Part shown: positions 8,328-17,887 of the stretch, piece by piece
How the letters are laid out: every line of letters starts with the position of its first letter
How positions within the stretch are numbered: position 1 is the stretch's first letter
Assembly: GCF_014773275.1 (NCBI RefSeq)
Contig: NZ_JACWMW010000003.1
Location: forward strand, 124,001-188,000
DNA: 64,000 nt
Reading direction: 5' to 3'
Source: Mucilaginibacter rigui
GTDB lineage: Bacteria; Bacteroidota; Bacteroidia; Sphingobacteriales; Sphingobacteriaceae
Program-made: the position numbers and the translations under genes
Notes under the pieces: generated by a model
Told to the model about the DNA's origin: nothing
What the model saw: only the letters and a program-made list of their open reading frames with translations
The model's database searches: none

Positions 8328-8900
8328 ATGAGCGCTTTTCCACCAATTATTCTTGCATCAAAATCACCACGTAGGCAGGAGCTTTTAAAGCTGATGGATA
8401 TTGATTTCCGCGTGGTTTTAAAAGAGGTGGATGAATCATATCCCGATGGGTTAACACCTGCAGAAATTGCGCTTTACATTGCCACACAAAAAGCGGAGGC
8501 CTTTGACGAAGATGTTAACAACGAGGTAGTACTTACTGCCGATACCATTGTTGCTATTGACGGCCTGATATTGGGCAAGCCCGAATCATCAGAACATGCG
8601 GTAGAGATGCTGCACCGCCTATCTGGCCGGATGCATGAGGTTTACACAGGGGTTTGCCTGCTTTATAAAGGCCAATACAATAAGTTTTACGACAGGAGCG
8701 AAGTGTTTTTCCGCAAGCTGACAGATCTCGAAATCCACAGTTATGTTGAAGAATATCAGCCTATGGATAAAGCCGGTTCCTACGGCATCCAGCAACGCAT
8801 AGGCCTTATCGGCATCGAGCGTATCAACGGCTCATATACCAATGTGGTAGGCTTGCCTACCGAGAAGGTTTACCAGCAATTGGTAAGGCTGAAAGCTTAA
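8328..8900 (+). CDS. maf: Maf family nucleotide pyrophosphatase
   Basis: A 190-residue Maf/YhdE-type protein that hydrolyses non-canonical or pyrimidine nucleoside triphosphates and has been linked to septum formation. Family motifs visible are ILASKSPRRQELL near the N terminus, the KAEAF segment near 64, the LTADTIVAIDG segment near 78, GKPESSEHAVEML, and KAGSYGIQ near 148. It ends the plus-strand run that starts with the DUF2520 gene. Confidence 0.93.
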   Translation: MSAFPPIILASKSPRRQELLKLMDIDFRVVLKEVDESYPDGLTPAEIALYIATQKAEAFDEDVNNEVVLTADTIVAIDGLILGKPESSEHAVEMLHRLSGRMHEVYTGVCLLYKGQYNKFYDRSEVFFRKLTDLEIHSYVEEYQPMDKAGSYGIQQRIGLIGIERINGSYTNVVGLPTEKVYQQLVRLKA

Positions 8901-8922
8901 TTTTTCAAATTCATAATAAACT

Positions 8923-9009
8923 ATGTCATTGCGAGCGATAGCGTGGCAATCTTAGCATATCCGAATGTCCTATGAGATTGCCACGTCACTACGTTCCTCG
9001 CAATAACAT
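8923..9009. repeat. TCATTGCGAG-type imperfect palindrome, copy 1
   Basis: Begins ATGTCATTGCGAGCGA and ends in CTCGCAATAACAT, with inner arms GTGGCAATCTTAGCATAT and GAGATTGCCACG. It lies between convergent maf and the M1 peptidase. Sister copies are at 23791-23875, 27523-27609 and 38835-38925. Confidence 0.8.
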
Positions 9010-9021
9010 GGTAGTCGATTA

Positions 9022-9045
9022 AGACGCGAGGTATCGCATCTCTAC
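9022..9045. repeat. Half element of the GACGCG repeat family
   Basis: AGACGCGAGGTATCGCATCT resembles one arm of the inverted repeat at 3048-3133. It abuts a TCATTGCGAG-type element and includes the stop codon (9042-9044) of the M1 peptidase gene. Confidence 0.65.
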
Positions 9046-11009
9046 AGCTTTTTACTATTATTCTTCCTGTTCACATCCGGTAACGCATTATCCGGATCGA
9101 TGGTTACGCTTTCAACATCCTGAGTTGTTGGCAGGGTATAAGTGGTTACTTTATTTTGTAGCCAGGTTTCCACCGGGAAATAGGTACGCTGCTTGCTGCC
9201 ATCTTTCATTTTTGCTTCTACCGTAAATGGCATAGCCATCATTTCTTTATTGGCGATGGTTAGTTTTACGCCTTTGCTGTGGTCTTTGTCTGCGTATTTA
9301 GCATCTATCAGGGCTATATCCAACTTGTAGTTATTATAAAACCAACCGCGCCAAAACCAGCTTAAATCTTCGCCCGCGCCGTTCTCCATCGAACGGAAAA
9401 AATCATCTGGCTGCGGGTGTTTGTAAGCCCATTTAGCAATGTAATTACGGAACGCATAATCAAACCTGTCCTTGCCCAGGATCTGCTCGCGCAGCAGTAT
9501 CAAACCAAAAGCGGGTTTAAAATAGGTTAACGGGTGGCGATATTTCTCGGGGATGGCATCAGGTTGGGTCATGATGGTTGGCGAGTTGGGGTCGATGATA
9601 TGCGCGATGATCTCATCGGCAGGGTTGCCACCACCCGGTGCATACTCTCCGTCGCGTTTTGGTGCGTATTCACCTTTGTTGAATGCGTCAGACGCGTAAA
9701 CATCTATAAAAGTGTTAAAGCCTTCATCCATCCAGGCAAAGCGGCGTTCATCACTGCCTACTATCATCGGGAACCAGTTGTGGCCAATTTCGTGCGCGGT
9801 TACATAAAAAAGCTCGCCGCCCTTATCGTTCATCCCGTCAAACAAAATTCCCGGATACTCCATGCCACCGGCTATACCAGCTTCGTTTATAGCAGTAGGG
9901 TATGGGTACGGGTACCATTTTTCTGAGAAATGCTCTATAGCACCCTTCAGGTATTCGGTAGAGCGGTCCCAGCCATCTTTGCCCTGGCTCTCTACCGGGT
10001 AAACCGACATGCTCATAGACTTTTTACCGCCCGGCAAGTTTACCCTCGCGGCATCCCAGATAAATGCCCTGGAAGCGCCAAAAGCAACATCACGTGTGTT
10101 CAGCATTTTGTAATGCCAGGTAAGCGTGCCTGTGTTAACCGGCCTTGATGATTTATCATTTATTTCGGCTGCAGTGCGGATCATGATGGTTTTATCGCTG
10201 TTGCGGGCTGCTTCTAACCTTGCAATTTGTTTGGCTGTTAATACTTCTTTCGGGTTTAGCAGGTCGCCGGGGCCGGCAACCAATACATCCCACGGGACGG
10301 TTACCGAATAATCGATATCACCGTACTCGCAGTAAAACTCGCCACTACCTAAAAATGGCGCTGTTGCCCAGCCACGGCTATCATCATAAACACATACCCG
10401 TGGGAAAAACTGCGCTATCTCGTAGATCTTGCCGTTTTTGGTATCCACATAATCGGTGCGGCCACCAAAATTACCGGGGATGGTATAGCGATACCTGATG
10501 CTTAGTTTAATAATGCCTTTGCCCAATGGTTTTGCCAGGCGCACCTGCATACGGGTATCGGTAATAACAAATTTAGCTTTGGTATGGATATCGCCGGTAA
10601 CAATATCTACCGCCTCTATTTCGTAGCCGCTGGTATGCTGTGTTGCCTGCGCACCGGTAACAAAGTTTGAGCGGGCGTCTTTTTTATAAGTGTTCTGGTC
10701 CAGTTGAAACCATAGGTACTGCAAGGCATCGGGGCTGTTGTTGGTGTAGGTAACATTGGCAGTGCCGGTTATTGTTTTGGCTATGGTATCCAGCTTTACG
10801 GCCAGTTTATAATCCACACGGTTTTGCCAGTATTTTGGCCCCGGTTCGCCATTGGCAGAGTGGAACTCATTTCCCTTTTCGGTATACGGCAGGGGCGAGA
10901 ACAGCACCGATGGCTGATAATTGGTAGTGATGGTATCGTTAGCATTTTTTTGAGCCTGTGCAAAAGCGGCCGAAAGCAACAACAGGGAAGCACCGATAAT
11001 TTTTTTCAT
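9042..11009 (-). CDS. Secreted M1 family metallopeptidase
   Basis: A 655-residue gluzincin aminopeptidase. I start it at ATG 11009 because this gives a Sec signal peptide (MKKIIGASLLLLSAAFAQAQ); the frame stays open for 20 further codons upstream but these look non-coding. The zinc site is HEIGHNWFP followed after 18 residues by Glu in DEGFNTF, the M1 pattern HExxH-x18-E; AGGMEYPG a little upstream is the M1 exopeptidase motif (GxMEN variant, GGMEYPG). It should act in the periplasm or outside, releasing N-terminal residues of peptides. The stop codon lies in a dispersed repeat. Confidence 0.9.
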   Translation of the reverse strand: MKKIIGASLLLLSAAFAQAQKNANDTITTNYQPSVLFSPLPYTEKGNEFHSANGEPGPKYWQNRVDYKLAVKLDTIAKTITGTANVTYTNNSPDALQYLWFQLDQNTYKKDARSNFVTGAQATQHTSGYEIEAVDIVTGDIHTKAKFVITDTRMQVRLAKPLGKGIIKLSIRYRYTIPGNFGGRTDYVDTKNGKIYEIAQFFPRVCVYDDSRGWATAPFLGSGEFYCEYGDIDYSVTVPWDVLVAGPGDLLNPKEVLTAKQIARLEAARNSDKTIMIRTAAEINDKSSRPVNTGTLTWHYKMLNTRDVAFGASRAFIWDAARVNLPGGKKSMSMSVYPVESQGKDGWDRSTEYLKGAIEHFSEKWYPYPYPTAINEAGIAGGMEYPGILFDGMNDKGGELFYVTAHEIGHNWFPMIVGSDERRFAWMDEGFNTFIDVYASDAFNKGEYAPKRDGEYAPGGGNPADEIIAHIIDPNSPTIMTQPDAIPEKYRHPLTYFKPAFGLILLREQILGKDRFDYAFRNYIAKWAYKHPQPDDFFRSMENGAGEDLSWFWRGWFYNNYKLDIALIDAKYADKDHSKGVKLTIANKEMMAMPFTVEAKMKDGSKQRTYFPVETWLQNKVTTYTLPTTQDVESVTIDPDNALPDVNRKNNSKKL

Positions 11010-11103
11010 GTAATGAGGATATGCAGGGCAATATACAAAGGATGCAGAAACAATTGAATTTGTATTCAAAAAGTTATCTGCATAAAAAGTTTAAACCCTT
11101 TTT

Positions 11104-11862
11104 ATGGAAAAGTTAGCCCCGTTGCATCTTATCATAAAACGCAACACTATGCAGCCCATTAGAAGTATCAGCATCCCGCAGCCCTGCCACCAAAACTGGA
11201 ACCAGATGACCCCGGTTGAACAAGGGAGGCATTGCACCCAATGCAGCAAAACAGTTACCGACTTTACCGCCATGACCAATACCGAGATCATTAATTACTT
11301 TGCCCGGCAAGGCAATGTTTGCGGCAGGTTTGGCGAAACCCAACTGGCGGGTTTGAATAATTACCTCGCTGTAGAAGAGAAGCCCCGTTTCTCATGGAAG
11401 AAACTAACAATTGCCGCGGCAGTAACAAGTTTATTTGCTACAGCTAATGTAAATGCGCAACGCACTTTAGGAAAAGTAAGTGTTGCACAGCCGGTTAATC
11501 AGATAAGGGATACGCCTGGGATTGAAAGTGTTACATACAGTACAATAAAAGGGAAAATAGTTGACGGCAACGACAATACCGCATTGCCTGGTGTAAGCAT
11601 AATGGTAAAAGGAACGCGTATTGGCACCCAAACCAACGTGAATGGTGAATTTACACTACGAGTGCCATCAACAGCTGCAAGTTTGCACATATCATTTATA
11701 GGCTTCCAAAACTATGAAGCACAAATCAGCGACTTTGCAAACGAGCGCAAGTGTGTTTCGTTAAAGATGAGTGCTATGATGTTAGGCGAACCTGCAATTG
11801 TAATGAGGAAACGCCCTAATTTTATTAAAAGATGTTTGAATAAGGTAAAACGGGCATTTTAA
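11104..11862 (+). CDS. Membrane protein with N-terminal Cys motif and CarboxypepD_reg-like domain
   Basis: A 252-residue protein. An alternative ATG at 11149 (MQPIRSISIPQPC) is equally likely as start. Near the N terminus there is a cytoplasmic Cys pattern: PCHQNW, then GRHCTQCSKTVTDFT and VCGRF, which looks like a small metal-binding knuckle. A hydrophobic segment around residues 98-116 follows, then a beta-sandwich of the carboxypeptidase-regulatory type (GKIVDGNDNTALPGVSIMVKG, GTQTNVNGEFTL) as found at the front of SusC/TonB receptors. Function unknown. Its stop overlaps that of ppx by 3-4 bp, tail to tail. Confidence 0.75.
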   Translation: MEKLAPLHLIIKRNTMQPIRSISIPQPCHQNWNQMTPVEQGRHCTQCSKTVTDFTAMTNTEIINYFARQGNVCGRFGETQLAGLNNYLAVEEKPRFSWKKLTIAAAVTSLFATANVNAQRTLGKVSVAQPVNQIRDTPGIESVTYSTIKGKIVDGNDNTALPGVSIMVKGTRIGTQTNVNGEFTLRVPSTAASLHISFIGFQNYEAQISDFANERKCVSLKMSAMMLGEPAIVMRKRPNFIKRCLNKVKRAF

Positions 11863-12788
11863 CCAAGCATCTGCGCCAGTACACCCTCTTTTAATGAGTA
11901 GGTTGACATGGTAACATCCGTTAAAGCCAGTTTTTGCATCATGTAGATAGTGAGCAAGCTGGCAACTACGATCATATCAACACGTACGGGGATAATACCT
12001 TTAATACTGGCTCGTAGCGCGTGGGTAGATTTGATGAGCAATTCTATCACATCCAGCAGGTCATCCGTGTCAAACTCATAAACTTTAGTTTGCTCAATAT
12101 TGAATTTCCTGCCTTTTTTTAGTTCGATAACCTCGGCGAAACTTTCAAACGCACCCGATGAGCCGATAAGGGTTTTGGGTTTGTATTTTAATGCCGCTGC
12201 AAAAAGGTCTATTAAGGTAGTATCAAGGAAACGGGTAAGTTCTTTGATAGATGCTACGGGGATGGGGTCGGTTTGATGGAATTTATCCATTAACCTTGCA
12301 GCGCCAATCTCAAAGCTTTTTTTCCACAACACTTCATCCTCATTGCAAATAATAAACTCTACACTGCCGCCGCCAATATCCATAATAAGCGCGTTACTAT
12401 CGGTTAGGCAACCACTGGTGTCAATGCCTTTGTAAATGTAACCGGCTTCCTGCTCGCCGTTGATGAGTTCTATCCGGATGCCGGTTTTTTGTTCTACCTG
12501 GTTGATGAAATCCTGCCCGTTAGCAGCACTGCGGATAGCCGATGTAGCAATGGCTTTAACATCAGTTACCTTGTGTTCCAATATCAAATCCTGAAAACGC
12601 TGCATAGCAGCCAGGCCGCGTGCAAAAGCCTGGGGCTGGATGGTGCCTTTGTTGATACCGTCTTCGCCAAGTTTTACCGCTTCGGTAGTTTTAAATATAG
12701 TGGTGAAGTTATCCGCAGGGCCTTCGGCTATCAGCAGGTGAAAGGTGTTTGTACCGAGGTCCATTACGGCAATACGCTTGTTATCCAT
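11859..12788 (-). CDS. Exopolyphosphatase / pppGpp phosphohydrolase (Ppx/GppA)
   Basis: A 309-residue protein of the Ppx/GppA family, single ASKHA domain pair without the C-terminal HD part found in long Ppx proteins. Motifs are AVMDLGTNTFHLLIAE at the start (phosphate 1), the GxEEA-like NGEQEAGYIYKG near 134-146, MDIGGGSVEF near 160-170 (phosphate 2), and IGSSGAFESF. It should cleave terminal phosphate from polyphosphate or pppGpp; which substrate is preferred cannot be told. Confidence 0.9.
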   Translation of the reverse strand: MDNKRIAVMDLGTNTFHLLIAEGPADNFTTIFKTTEAVKLGEDGINKGTIQPQAFARGLAAMQRFQDLILEHKVTDVKAIATSAIRSAANGQDFINQVEQKTGIRIELINGEQEAGYIYKGIDTSGCLTDSNALIMDIGGGSVEFIICNEDEVLWKKSFEIGAARLMDKFHQTDPIPVASIKELTRFLDTTLIDLFAAALKYKPKTLIGSSGAFESFAEVIELKKGRKFNIEQTKVYEFDTDDLLDVIELLIKSTHALRASIKGIIPVRVDMIVVASLLTIYMMQKLALTDVTMSTYSLKEGVLAQMLG

Positions 12789-12815
12789 CGGCGGCTAAAT
12801 TAAAAAAGAAAAGGT

Positions 12816-12871
12816 GAAAGCCGAAAGCGAAAAGCCGAAAGCGCACTTTCAGCTTTTCGCTTTCGGCTTTC
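12816..12871 (-). terminator. Hairpin with T-rich tail between natB and ppx
   Basis: Perfect 20-bp inverted arms (12816-12835 and 12852-12871, GAAAGCCGAAAGCG type) with a 16-base loop. On the minus strand the stem is followed by ACCTTTTCTTTTTT, so it could end natAB transcription. Similar GAAAGC/GCTTTC sequence occurs at 18841-18957, so it is also a dispersed repeat. Confidence 0.6.
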
Positions 12872-12873
12872 TG

Positions 12874-14118
12874 CTACTCTTTATAAAAGAACCATTTTAC
12901 CAGCTCTTTATAACTTGCCTTTTTACCATACATCAATACACCAACCCTGTAAATGCGGGCCGCAACATAGGTGGTGAACAGAAAGCCGGCAACCATCAAG
13001 CTCATAGACAGGGCTAGTTGCCATGGCGCTACACCGCCAAATGGTATGCGTACCATCATGGCCACCGGGGCCGTAAATGGGATCATGGATAACCAAACAG
13101 CCAGCGGACTATCAGGCGCGCGGAAAAGTACTGTTACCGATAACAGATAGGTAAACAACAAGGGCAGCGTTATCGGGAACATAAATTGCTGGGTTTCTGT
13201 CTCACTGTCAACCGCCGAGCCTACTGCCGCGAACAAAGCGCTGTATAACAGATAGCCCGATATAAAGTAGAACAAGAAGCACCCCAGTATATAGCCAAAG
13301 GGTATATTTTGTAAGGTTTGCAAAGCGCCCATTATGCCGCTTGATGAACTATTGCCGGCAACTTTTGTCGCGATCACCGATAGTACTATCCAGGCTGTAA
13401 ATTGTGTTAGCCCTACAAGGCCCACGCCAATAATTTTACCAAGCATTAATTGAAATGGTTTTACCGACGAGATGATCACCTCGATGATACGGCTTGTTTT
13501 TTCTTCGATAACCCCACGCATCACCTGCGCACCATAAATAAACAGCGACATGTAAATGAGGATGGCACATGCTATACCAACGCCCATTGAAGTGCCTACG
13601 TCGGCATCTTTAGTACCTGTTTCGGTAACCTCCATAGCATTTACGGTGACTTTATTTTTCTGCGCTTTATTTATAAGGGCCGTATCAATATGGTTAGCCA
13701 GCATGGTATTGGTAGATGATATCTGGTTCATTTGGTTCTCTACCTCGCCGGTAAGTATGAACGATGGCTTCTTTTTGGAGAAGAACTGTACAGGCTTATT
13801 AGCATAATCCTTTGATATTAATAACACCGAAAGGTCTTCATCATCCTTTAAACCTGTCTTAGCCTTTTCTAAAGGTTCATCAGTAGGGATAAACCTAATA
13901 TTTTTGACGTTCTTTAATTTACCTTCAAACTCATGGCTTTCATCAATCACCTTAACCGTTTGTGGTTTGCTAACCTGGTTGCTGTCCTTAGCAACGTAGG
14001 CTATAAGTTTAGTCATGCCCGCAAGTAGCAGCGGTACAGCCAGCAACATCACTATAAAAGCTTTTTTGCGTACGCGGGTAACATACTCGCGTTGTATAAT
14101 CAATAATACTTTTTTCAT
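12874..14118 (-). CDS. ABC-2 type transporter permease, NatB-like
   Basis: A 414-residue inner-membrane protein. One membrane segment near residues 20-42 precedes a large extracytoplasmic region (about 45-170) and then five further hydrophobic segments, the layout of ABC2_membrane_3/NatB permeases. The motif GVIEEKTSRIIEVIISSVKPFQLMLGKI (split across the membrane face near 205-235) is characteristic of this group. It lies three bases after the ATPase gene, so the two form one exporter. Exported substrate is unknown; sodium or a peptide/antibiotic are possibilities by analogy. Confidence 0.9.
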   Translation of the reverse strand: MKKVLLIIQREYVTRVRKKAFIVMLLAVPLLLAGMTKLIAYVAKDSNQVSKPQTVKVIDESHEFEGKLKNVKNIRFIPTDEPLEKAKTGLKDDEDLSVLLISKDYANKPVQFFSKKKPSFILTGEVENQMNQISSTNTMLANHIDTALINKAQKNKVTVNAMEVTETGTKDADVGTSMGVGIACAILIYMSLFIYGAQVMRGVIEEKTSRIIEVIISSVKPFQLMLGKIIGVGLVGLTQFTAWIVLSVIATKVAGNSSSSGIMGALQTLQNIPFGYILGCFLFYFISGYLLYSALFAAVGSAVDSETETQQFMFPITLPLLFTYLLSVTVLFRAPDSPLAVWLSMIPFTAPVAMMVRIPFGGVAPWQLALSMSLMVAGFLFTTYVAARIYRVGVLMYGKKASYKELVKWFFYKE

Positions 14119-14121
14119 GAT

Positions 14122-15027
14122 TTAGGATATTTGTTTTACTTTTTCGATGAAGATCTCATTCACGCTCGGGATAACCTCCTGCAGCATATTTATACGGGTT
14201 TTTGGGATCAGGTATTGGAGCACATCATTAGCCGAATTGTTGTTCAGCTTTAATTTAATAATGTGGCTGTTATCTTCGCCCGCAACTTCGCTGATGATAT
14301 CAAAGGGTTGCGCACCATTAAAAACAAGTTGCTCGCCCGTGTATTCAACCAGGTAAGTATCGTTCTTGTACGAGTTACGGATAGTTTTAACCCTTCCGTC
14401 CAGTATCTTGTGCGATTTATGGATCAGCGCGATAGAGTCGCAAAGCTCTTCAACAGATTCCATACGGTGGGTAGAGAAAAGTATGGTAGCGCCTTTACGG
14501 TTCAGTTCCAATATTTCCTCTTTAATGGCCTCTGCATTAACCGGGTCAAAACCACTGAAAGGTTCATCCAGGATGATCAGATCGGGCTCGTGTAGTACCG
14601 TAGCTACAAACTGTGCTTTTTGCTGCATTCCTTTTGATAGCTCCTCTATCTTTTTCTTCCACCAGGTTTCCATTTCCAGCTTCTCAAACCACACTTTTAA
14701 CCTTTTAGTGGCCTCATCGCGGGTTAGGCCTTTAAGGAGTGCCAGGTAGATCATCTGCTCGCCTATCTCCATTTTCTTGTATAGGCCGCGCTCTTCGGGC
14801 AGGTAGCCAATTTTGTCAATGTGCGACTGGTTTAGCCGCTCGCCGTTAAAGTATACTTCGCCCGAATCGGGAGCGGTGATCTGGTTAATAATACGGATGA
14901 GCGAAGTTTTACCGGCGCCGTTTGGCCCAAGCAGGCCAAATATTTTACCGCTTTCAACTTCAAGGCTCACATCGTCTAACGCGCGGTGGCCGGCGTATTG
15001 TTTAACAATGTTGCGAATGCTTAGCAT
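14122..15027 (-). CDS. ABC transporter ATP-binding protein, NatA-like
   Basis: A 301-residue ATPase. Walker A is GPNGAGKTS near residue 34, the signature ELSKGMQQK near 130, Walker B LIILDEPFSGFDP near 150, and the H-loop FSTHRM near 186. The C-terminal portion (about 215-301) corresponds to the DUF4162-type extension of NatA-like exporters. It is the first gene of a two-gene operon with the permease 3 bp downstream. Confidence 0.92.
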   Translation of the reverse strand: MLSIRNIVKQYAGHRALDDVSLEVESGKIFGLLGPNGAGKTSLIRIINQITAPDSGEVYFNGERLNQSHIDKIGYLPEERGLYKKMEIGEQMIYLALLKGLTRDEATKRLKVWFEKLEMETWWKKKIEELSKGMQQKAQFVATVLHEPDLIILDEPFSGFDPVNAEAIKEEILELNRKGATILFSTHRMESVEELCDSIALIHKSHKILDGRVKTIRNSYKNDTYLVEYTGEQLVFNGAQPFDIISEVAGEDNSHIIKLKLNNNSANDVLQYLIPKTRINMLQEVIPSVNEIFIEKVKQIS

Positions 15028-15338
15028 ATTAGGGTTTAGTTTGTATGCTAAATTAGATATTATTAGCTATTTATTGTTACAAGTATGCAGCAGCAATATT
15101 GTATATAAACACATGGTGCTTTAATTATTAGGCTATAATATTAAAAATTAAGAAAAGTGTACTTATGTGCTTATAAATGTGCGGTTTTGGAAAGTAATGC
15201 TATGTTTTTTGCTAAAAAATAATTTTTAAAAACATATTTATTACTCTATGGTTATAAATTGCAATAAATGGCGTGTTGCCATTATGGTAAAACACACTGT
15301 ATGTTGAATTTATATATTGTTTATCTAATTAAAAACGA
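15028..15338. other. Gene-free divergent spacer
   Basis: A 311-bp AT-rich stretch between the ABC ATPase gene and the small beta-barrel gene at 15339, read outwards on both sides. I see no credible coding frame, repeat or RNA. It presumably holds the two divergent promoters; no clear TTTG/TAnnTTTG pair was found. Confidence 0.5.
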
Positions 15339-15794
15339 ATGAAAAAAGTATTATTATTAGTAGTGGCAGGCTTCCTGTATTTCGGAAACAGTGCAAAAGC
15401 ACAATCTTATCAAAACGCGGCAGGCTTGTCTATCGATTTTGGTGATGGCTCTACTTTAGTTGGCCCGGCCATTAAGCATTTTTTTGATAGGAACAACGCA
15501 GGCCAGGCTGAATTGACTTTCGGTGGCGACCAAACTTTTCTGGGCGCATTTTATCAATATCAGGATAAAATACAAAACGCAGGCGGCCTAAACTGGTATT
15601 TAGGTATAGGCCCGCAACTGGCATTTGGCCATGGTAATACCGATTTTTACATCAGGCCGATGGTGGGTTTGGATTATAAGATAGCACAGGCACCACTTGC
15701 CCTTTCGTTTGACTGGCGCCCGGCATTTTATGTAGGCGATAATTCTGATTTTACTGCCGCACGGTTTGGCTTAGGGTTTAAATTCGTATTCTAA
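15339..15794 (+). CDS. Small outer-membrane beta-barrel protein, hypothetical
   Basis: A 151-residue protein with Sec signal peptide (MKKVLLLVVAGFLYFGNSAKAQS, cleavage after AKA). The mature part alternates hydrophobic and polar residues with turns such as GDGSTL, DRNN and GGDQTF and ends in GLGFKFVF, an aromatic C terminus typical of outer-membrane barrels inserted by BAM. About eight strands would fit. No enzyme motif is present, and function is unknown. Confidence 0.75.
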   Translation: MKKVLLLVVAGFLYFGNSAKAQSYQNAAGLSIDFGDGSTLVGPAIKHFFDRNNAGQAELTFGGDQTFLGAFYQYQDKIQNAGGLNWYLGIGPQLAFGHGNTDFYIRPMVGLDYKIAQAPLALSFDWRPAFYVGDNSDFTAARFGLGFKFVF

Positions 15795-15819
15795 AAAATA
15801 AAAAATACTCACAACAAAA

Positions 15820-15856
15820 AAAGCCCTGCATCAATATTGATGCAGGGCTTTCTTGT
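15820..15856. terminator. Bidirectional rho-independent terminator
   Basis: Stem of 14 bp (15820-15833 with 15838-15851, AAGCCCTGCATCA facing TGATGCAGGGCTT) with a four-base loop. A-run before and T-run after allow it to serve the plus-strand barrel gene and minus-strand dnaJ. Confidence 0.85.
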
Positions 15857-15888
15857 ATTTCGTACTTTCTGTTCTTACTGACTATCCC

Positions 15889-17052
15889 TTACTCAAAGTA
15901 CTCCTTCATCCGTTCAAAAAAGCTTTTTTCGTTTTTGCCCGGGTTGGGTTTAAAGTTTGGTGAACCTTGCAGTTTTTCTAATGCTTCGCGTTCCTCACGG
16001 CTCAGGGCTTTTGGTGTCCAGATGTTTACGTGGATCAGTTGATCGCCGCGGTGGTAAGAGTTTACCTCCGGTACACCTTTGCCTTTTAAACGCAATATTT
16101 TACCGCCTTGTGTGCCTGGTTCCAGCTTAATCTTAGCCTTGCCATCAATAGTTGGCACTTCAATACTCGTACCTAATGCTGCATCAACAAAGTTTACATG
16201 CAGGTCATATATCACGTTGTTACCGTCGCGTTTTAAAGTTTCGTGCGGAATTTCTTCAATCAGGATGATCAGGTCGCCCGGTACGCCACCGCGTGGGGCA
16301 GCGTTACCTTTGCCACTCATGCTTAACTGCATCCCTTCGCTTACGCCGGCAGGTACGTTTATAGTAATGGTTTCCTCGCCGCGTACAACGCCATCGCCGT
16401 GGCAAACATTACATTTACTGGTAATGGTAGATCCTTCTCCGTTACAGGTAGGGCAGGTGCTGGTTGTTTGCATCTGGCCCAATATGGTATTGGTTACCCG
16501 GCGTACAGAACCCGCACCACCACAGGTTTTACAGGTAGAGAAGGATGATTTATCCTTAGCGCCTGTGCCATCGCAGGTTTTACAAAGTATCTGTTTGTTT
16601 ACTTTTATTTTCTTTTCGGCACCGTTTGCAATTTCCTCAAGCGATAACCTTACTTTAATACGCAAATTACTGCCACGGGCAACCCTGCGGCCACCACCCT
16701 GGCGGCCACCGCCACCACCAAAGAAACCCTCGAACGGGCTGCCGCCGCCGAATATATCGCCAAACTGGCTAAATATGTCGTCCATATTCATGCTGCCGCC
16801 ACCATAACCACCACCGCTTGCAGAACCTGCATTAGCCGCGTGGCCAAACTGGTTGTAGCGCTGCCGTTTTTCGGGGTTGCTTAAAACCTCGTAAGCCTCA
16901 GCAGCTTCCTTAAATTTCTCTTCAGCTTCTTTATCGCCCTGGTTTTTATCGGGGTGAAACTTAATAGCCATTTTACGATATGCTTTTTTTATCTCATCAG
17001 CATCAGCGCCTTTGCTAATACCCAGCACATCGTAATAATCTCTCTTAGCCAT
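15889..17052 (-). CDS. dnaJ: Chaperone protein DnaJ
   Basis: A 387-residue full-length class I J-protein that delivers unfolded clients to DnaK and stimulates its ATPase. Domains in order: J domain (1-70) with the HPD triad in KFHPDKN; a Gly/Phe-rich linker (about 75-125); a zinc domain with four CxxCxGxG repeats ([32 protein letters not shown]); and the C-terminal substrate-binding region. grpE lies directly upstream on the same strand, so the two probably form a heat-shock operon; dnaK is not in the window. Confidence 0.98.
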   Translation of the reverse strand: MAKRDYYDVLGISKGADADEIKKAYRKMAIKFHPDKNQGDKEAEEKFKEAAEAYEVLSNPEKRQRYNQFGHAANAGSASGGGYGGGSMNMDDIFSQFGDIFGGGSPFEGFFGGGGGRQGGGRRVARGSNLRIKVRLSLEEIANGAEKKIKVNKQILCKTCDGTGAKDKSSFSTCKTCGGAGSVRRVTNTILGQMQTTSTCPTCNGEGSTITSKCNVCHGDGVVRGEETITINVPAGVSEGMQLSMSGKGNAAPRGGVPGDLIILIEEIPHETLKRDGNNVIYDLHVNFVDAALGTSIEVPTIDGKAKIKLEPGTQGGKILRLKGKGVPEVNSYHRGDQLIHVNIWTPKALSREEREALEKLQGSPNFKPNPGKNEKSFFERMKEYFE

Positions 17053-17189
17053 CTTTTAAATTAATTATTGATTTATTGAATTAGTGACTTAGTGAATTGA
17101 AAATCAGCTAAATCAATTTTGTATAATGGATTGAAAGCTGTGCAGAAGCTTAATAGCTAATCACTAACTCATTAATCCATTAATTTCCC

Positions 17190-17771
17190 TTACGCGCCAA
17201 CAATTACCTTAGCAAAACGCACTACTTTCTCGTTAAGCTCGTAACCTTTTTCCATCTCATCCACCACTTTGCCTTTCATATCATCTGTTGGGGCAGGTAT
17301 GCTGGTTATAGCTTCGTGCAAATCAGGATCAAAAGTGGTACCTATTGATTGCATTTCTTTTAAACCCTTTTGGGCCAATATGCCTTTCAGTTTGTGCTGT
17401 ATCAGGGCAACGCCTTCTTTAACAGGTATTACATCGGTAACGGTATCCATAGCGCGTAATGCGCGTTCAAAATCATCAAGTACGGGTAACAAGGCAACAA
17501 TTACATCCTTACCCTCGGTTTTGCGGGCATCCTCGCGTTCCTTAACAGTACGGCGGCGGAAGTTATCGAACTCGGCATACAGCCTTAAATACTTATCGTT
17601 AGCCTGAGATAACTCTTCCTTAAACTTTTCTTCGGCGGTAGGGGCTTCGTCAGTTTGGGTAGCCTGCTCTTGTCCGTCAACCTGTCCGTTCTCACTTGTC
17701 ACATCAGCAGTGTTTTCGGGAGTTTCTGAATTTCCTTTGTTTTTTTTCTTTAGCATGTCATTAAAATTCAT
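17190..17771 (-). CDS. grpE: Nucleotide exchange factor GrpE
   Basis: A 193-residue cochaperone that releases ADP from DnaK. An acidic, Gln/Glu/Thr-rich N terminus (1-50) is followed by the long dimerising helix (about 50-110, with RLYAEFDNFRRRTVKE) and the C-terminal beta domain with GTTFDPDLHEAI and VVRFAKVIVG. It lies 137 bp upstream of dnaJ on the same strand. Confidence 0.97.
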   Translation of the reverse strand: MNFNDMLKKKNKGNSETPENTADVTSENGQVDGQEQATQTDEAPTAEEKFKEELSQANDKYLRLYAEFDNFRRRTVKEREDARKTEGKDVIVALLPVLDDFERALRAMDTVTDVIPVKEGVALIQHKLKGILAQKGLKEMQSIGTTFDPDLHEAITSIPAPTDDMKGKVVDEMEKGYELNEKVVRFAKVIVGA

Positions 17772-17887
17772 AGCAAATAGTGCTAATCAAGTATCCTGCC
17801 ATCGGGTTAAACCCGACAACGTGTCAGTAATAATTAAATTTGAGTGAAAAGTTTGCAGATGCAACGATAGTTGGCAGTTTTTGGTTG

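Noticed and set aside
16079..16807. 242-codon plus-strand frame
   Set aside because: Antisense shadow of dnaJ, Pro/Ser-rich as expected from the complement of Gly-rich coding DNA.
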